Below are positions 6,982 through 8,091 of a stretch of DNA of 8,091 nucleotides, one piece after another (position 1 is the first letter of the stretch; every line of letters begins with the position of its first letter). The notes beneath the pieces are model-generated. The model made no database searches. It was not told the origin of the DNA and was given only the letters and a program-made list of their open reading frames with translations. Source of the DNA: Bradyrhizobiaceae bacterium (GTDB lineage Bacteria > Pseudomonadota > Alphaproteobacteria > Rhizobiales > Xanthobacteraceae). The position numbers and the translations under genes were made by a program. The DNA lies in NCBI GenBank assembly GCA_016793685.1, contig JAEULX010000177.1, positions 1 through 8,091 of the forward strand, read 5' to 3'.

Positions 6982-7067
6982 GGGGAATTCCGCAATCGGG
7001 TCGCCGGCTGCTCCTTGTCGCGGATGGAGGGCATGCGGATCAATCGAAATCTTTCCAACCGAGAGGA
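6982..7067 (-). other. glpD-like to potG intergenic gap
   Basis: These 86 bases separate two genes on the same strand. I see no stable hairpin with a T-run, so nothing here clearly ends the upstream transcript. I also see no convincing -35/-10 pair for a separate potG promoter. An AAGGAG lies at 7011-7016 without a well-placed start codon. The four genes could therefore share a transcript, but the gap is much wider than within potGHI. Confidence 0.4.
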
Positions 7068-8091
7068 CTAACCGTCGGCTCCGCGACCGTCCGGGCGCCT
7101 CCTTTCGTTTGCCGTGCTTTCAGCCGCCATGAACCGGGCGAGCGCGTCGCGTTCACTCGGGGAAAAGCTGGTCCCCAGCGCGGAGCGCCGCCACAACACA
7201 TCGTCGGCGGTTTCCGCCCACTCCTCGCGCATCAGGTAGCGGATTTCGGCTGCGGTGAGATCAGCGCCGAACCGTTCGCCGAGATCGCCTGCCTGGGTCG
7301 CGCCGCGGAGTATTTGGGTGAGCCGGCTGCCATAGCTTGAAGCGAGGCGGCGCGCCTGCGAAGGCGACAGAAACGGCCAGCGCCGCTCGGCCTCCTTTGC
7401 TAACCCATCGAGCCCCTCCGGGGCGACGTCGCCGCCGGTAAGGGCAGTGCTTGCCGTCCATGACGGCGCACCGGCAAAAAAGCGCGCGATTTTTTCGAGC
7501 GCGGCCTGGGCGAGCCTGCGCGCCAGCAGGGCGGGGCCGTCGCAGACGGTCAGCAGCGGAGCGAGGCCGCGCGGCTTGTCGAGGTGGAGCAGGCGGTGGG
7601 GCGCGGGTGGCGCAGAACGGTATCCCGCCGCGGGAATAGCGCGGATGCGGGCAAACGGCGTCACGTGATCGAGCTCGATGGCGCGCCGGAAATAGTGGTT
7701 GGCGAGCGCGCAAAGGGATGCGATGTCCGCCGCGGCGGGCGTGGGGGCGCGGGTGTCGCCCGCGGCGTCGTGTTCGGCAGGGCCGAGCAGCATGGACTCG
7801 TCGGCGAACGGCAGCGCGAGCACATAGCAGCGGTGCAGCCGGTCGGGCAGCAGATAGCCGCCGTCATGATCGAATACCCGCTTGGCGACGATATAGCTTT
7901 CCTTCACCAGGCGGATCGCGAACGGCGGCTTGACGCCGAGCCGCGCGGCGATGTCGGTTGATGACGCGCCGGCGGCATTAACGAGCACGCGGACCTGGAC
8001 GCTCTGGCGTCGCCCGCGGGCATTGAGCACCAGCGTCCAGTCTGCGCCCCGCTCCATGTGAAGGCGCGTCCGCGTGTGGACGACGGCGCCG
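7068..8091 (-). CDS. glpD: GlpD-like FAD-dependent glycerol-3-phosphate dehydrogenase, divergent; N-terminus beyond window edge
   Basis: The frame is open through the right edge; 340 C-terminal residues are present of a family near 500, so the N-terminal FAD dinucleotide-binding GxGxxG is off-window. The ATG at 8057 is internal, since in-frame GAVVHTRTR upstream matches GlpD. GlpD oxidises glycerol-3-phosphate to dihydroxyacetone phosphate at the inner membrane, passing electrons to quinone. Recognisable parts are VNAAG, IRLVKESYIV, VFDHDGGYLL, the ALEKI helix and the C-terminal cap domain (LTGGDVAPEGLD, RRWPFLSP, LTAAEIRYLMREEWAETADDVLWRR). Several of the most conserved GlpD motifs are substituted: GGK-[IL]-TTYR reads DGPALLAR (7518-7541), GTTD reads GPAE (7773-7784), YSGVRPL reads FARIRAI (7635-7655) and KGSHIV reads KESYIV (7887-7904). 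There is no frameshift or stop. It is either a divergent paralogue with altered activity or a decaying copy. Family membership is firm; enzyme activity is doubtful. It lies upstream of potG on the same strand. Confidence 0.85.
   Translation of the reverse strand, partial: GAVVHTRTRLHMERGADWTLVLNARGRRQSVQVRVLVNAAGASSTDIAARLGVKPPFAIRLVKESYIVAKRVFDHDGGYLLPDRLHRCYVLALPFADESMLLGPAEHDAAGDTRAPTPAAADIASLCALANHYFRRAIELDHVTPFARIRAIPAAGYRSAPPAPHRLLHLDKPRGLAPLLTVCDGPALLARRLAQAALEKIARFFAGAPSWTASTALTGGDVAPEGLDGLAKEAERRWPFLSPSQARRLASSYGSRLTQILRGATQAGDLGERFGADLTAAEIRYLMREEWAETADDVLWRRSALGTSFSPSERDALARFMAAESTANERRRPDGRGADG

Noticed and set aside
6982..7034. A short open frame starting at 7034 (minus) in the glpD-potG gap, as a possible leader peptide
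   Set aside because: Its ATG has no ribosome site, and it simply runs out of frame into potG. Nothing suggests attenuation.

Overview
This window is high-GC DNA with long uninterrupted reading frames and typical alphaproteobacterial gene families (AsmA family, a DUF6460-like small membrane protein, PotGHI-type transporter, acetoacetyl-CoA synthetase). I infer a member of the Hyphomicrobiales (Rhizobiales), possibly near Xanthobacteraceae or Bradyrhizobiaceae. The order rests on protein style and composition only, not on a marker gene.

Layout. (1) Bases 1-1502, minus strand: the first 500 residues of an acetoacetyl-CoA synthetase, with its C-terminus beyond the left edge. (2) Bases 1503-1674: divergent intergenic region with a perfect 9-bp inverted repeat. 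(3) Bases 1675-3666, plus strand: an AsmA-family envelope protein. (4) Bases 3667-3785: a palindrome-rich spacer resembling the dispersed intergenic repeats of Hyphomicrobiales. (5) Bases 3786-4091, plus strand: a two-helix membrane protein, probably DUF6460. (6) Bases 4129-6981, minus strand: a tight three-gene ABC transporter operon read potG-potH-potI (7-bp gap, then a 4-bp ATGA overlap), of the polyamine/PotFGHI type. (7) Bases 7068-8091, minus strand: the C-terminal 340 residues of a GlpD-like FAD-dependent glycerol-3-phosphate dehydrogenase, truncated by the right edge and 86 bp upstream of potG on the same strand.

How they fit together. AacS would activate acetoacetate for carbon use or PHB/ketone turnover. 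The AsmA protein probably works in envelope lipid handling. The transporter genes supply an ATPase and two permeases, but no periplasmic binding protein lies beside them. The most notable observation is that the GlpD-like protein keeps the fold and C-terminal domain of GlpD while substituting several of the family's most conserved motifs, including the GGK-x-TTYR segment. It may therefore be a divergent paralogue with another substrate or altered activity.

I saw no tRNA, rRNA, CRISPR array, insertion sequence, phage gene or defence system. Apart from the odd GlpD homologue and the orphan transporter, this is an ordinary metabolic and envelope region; I do not see a clearly new biological system.
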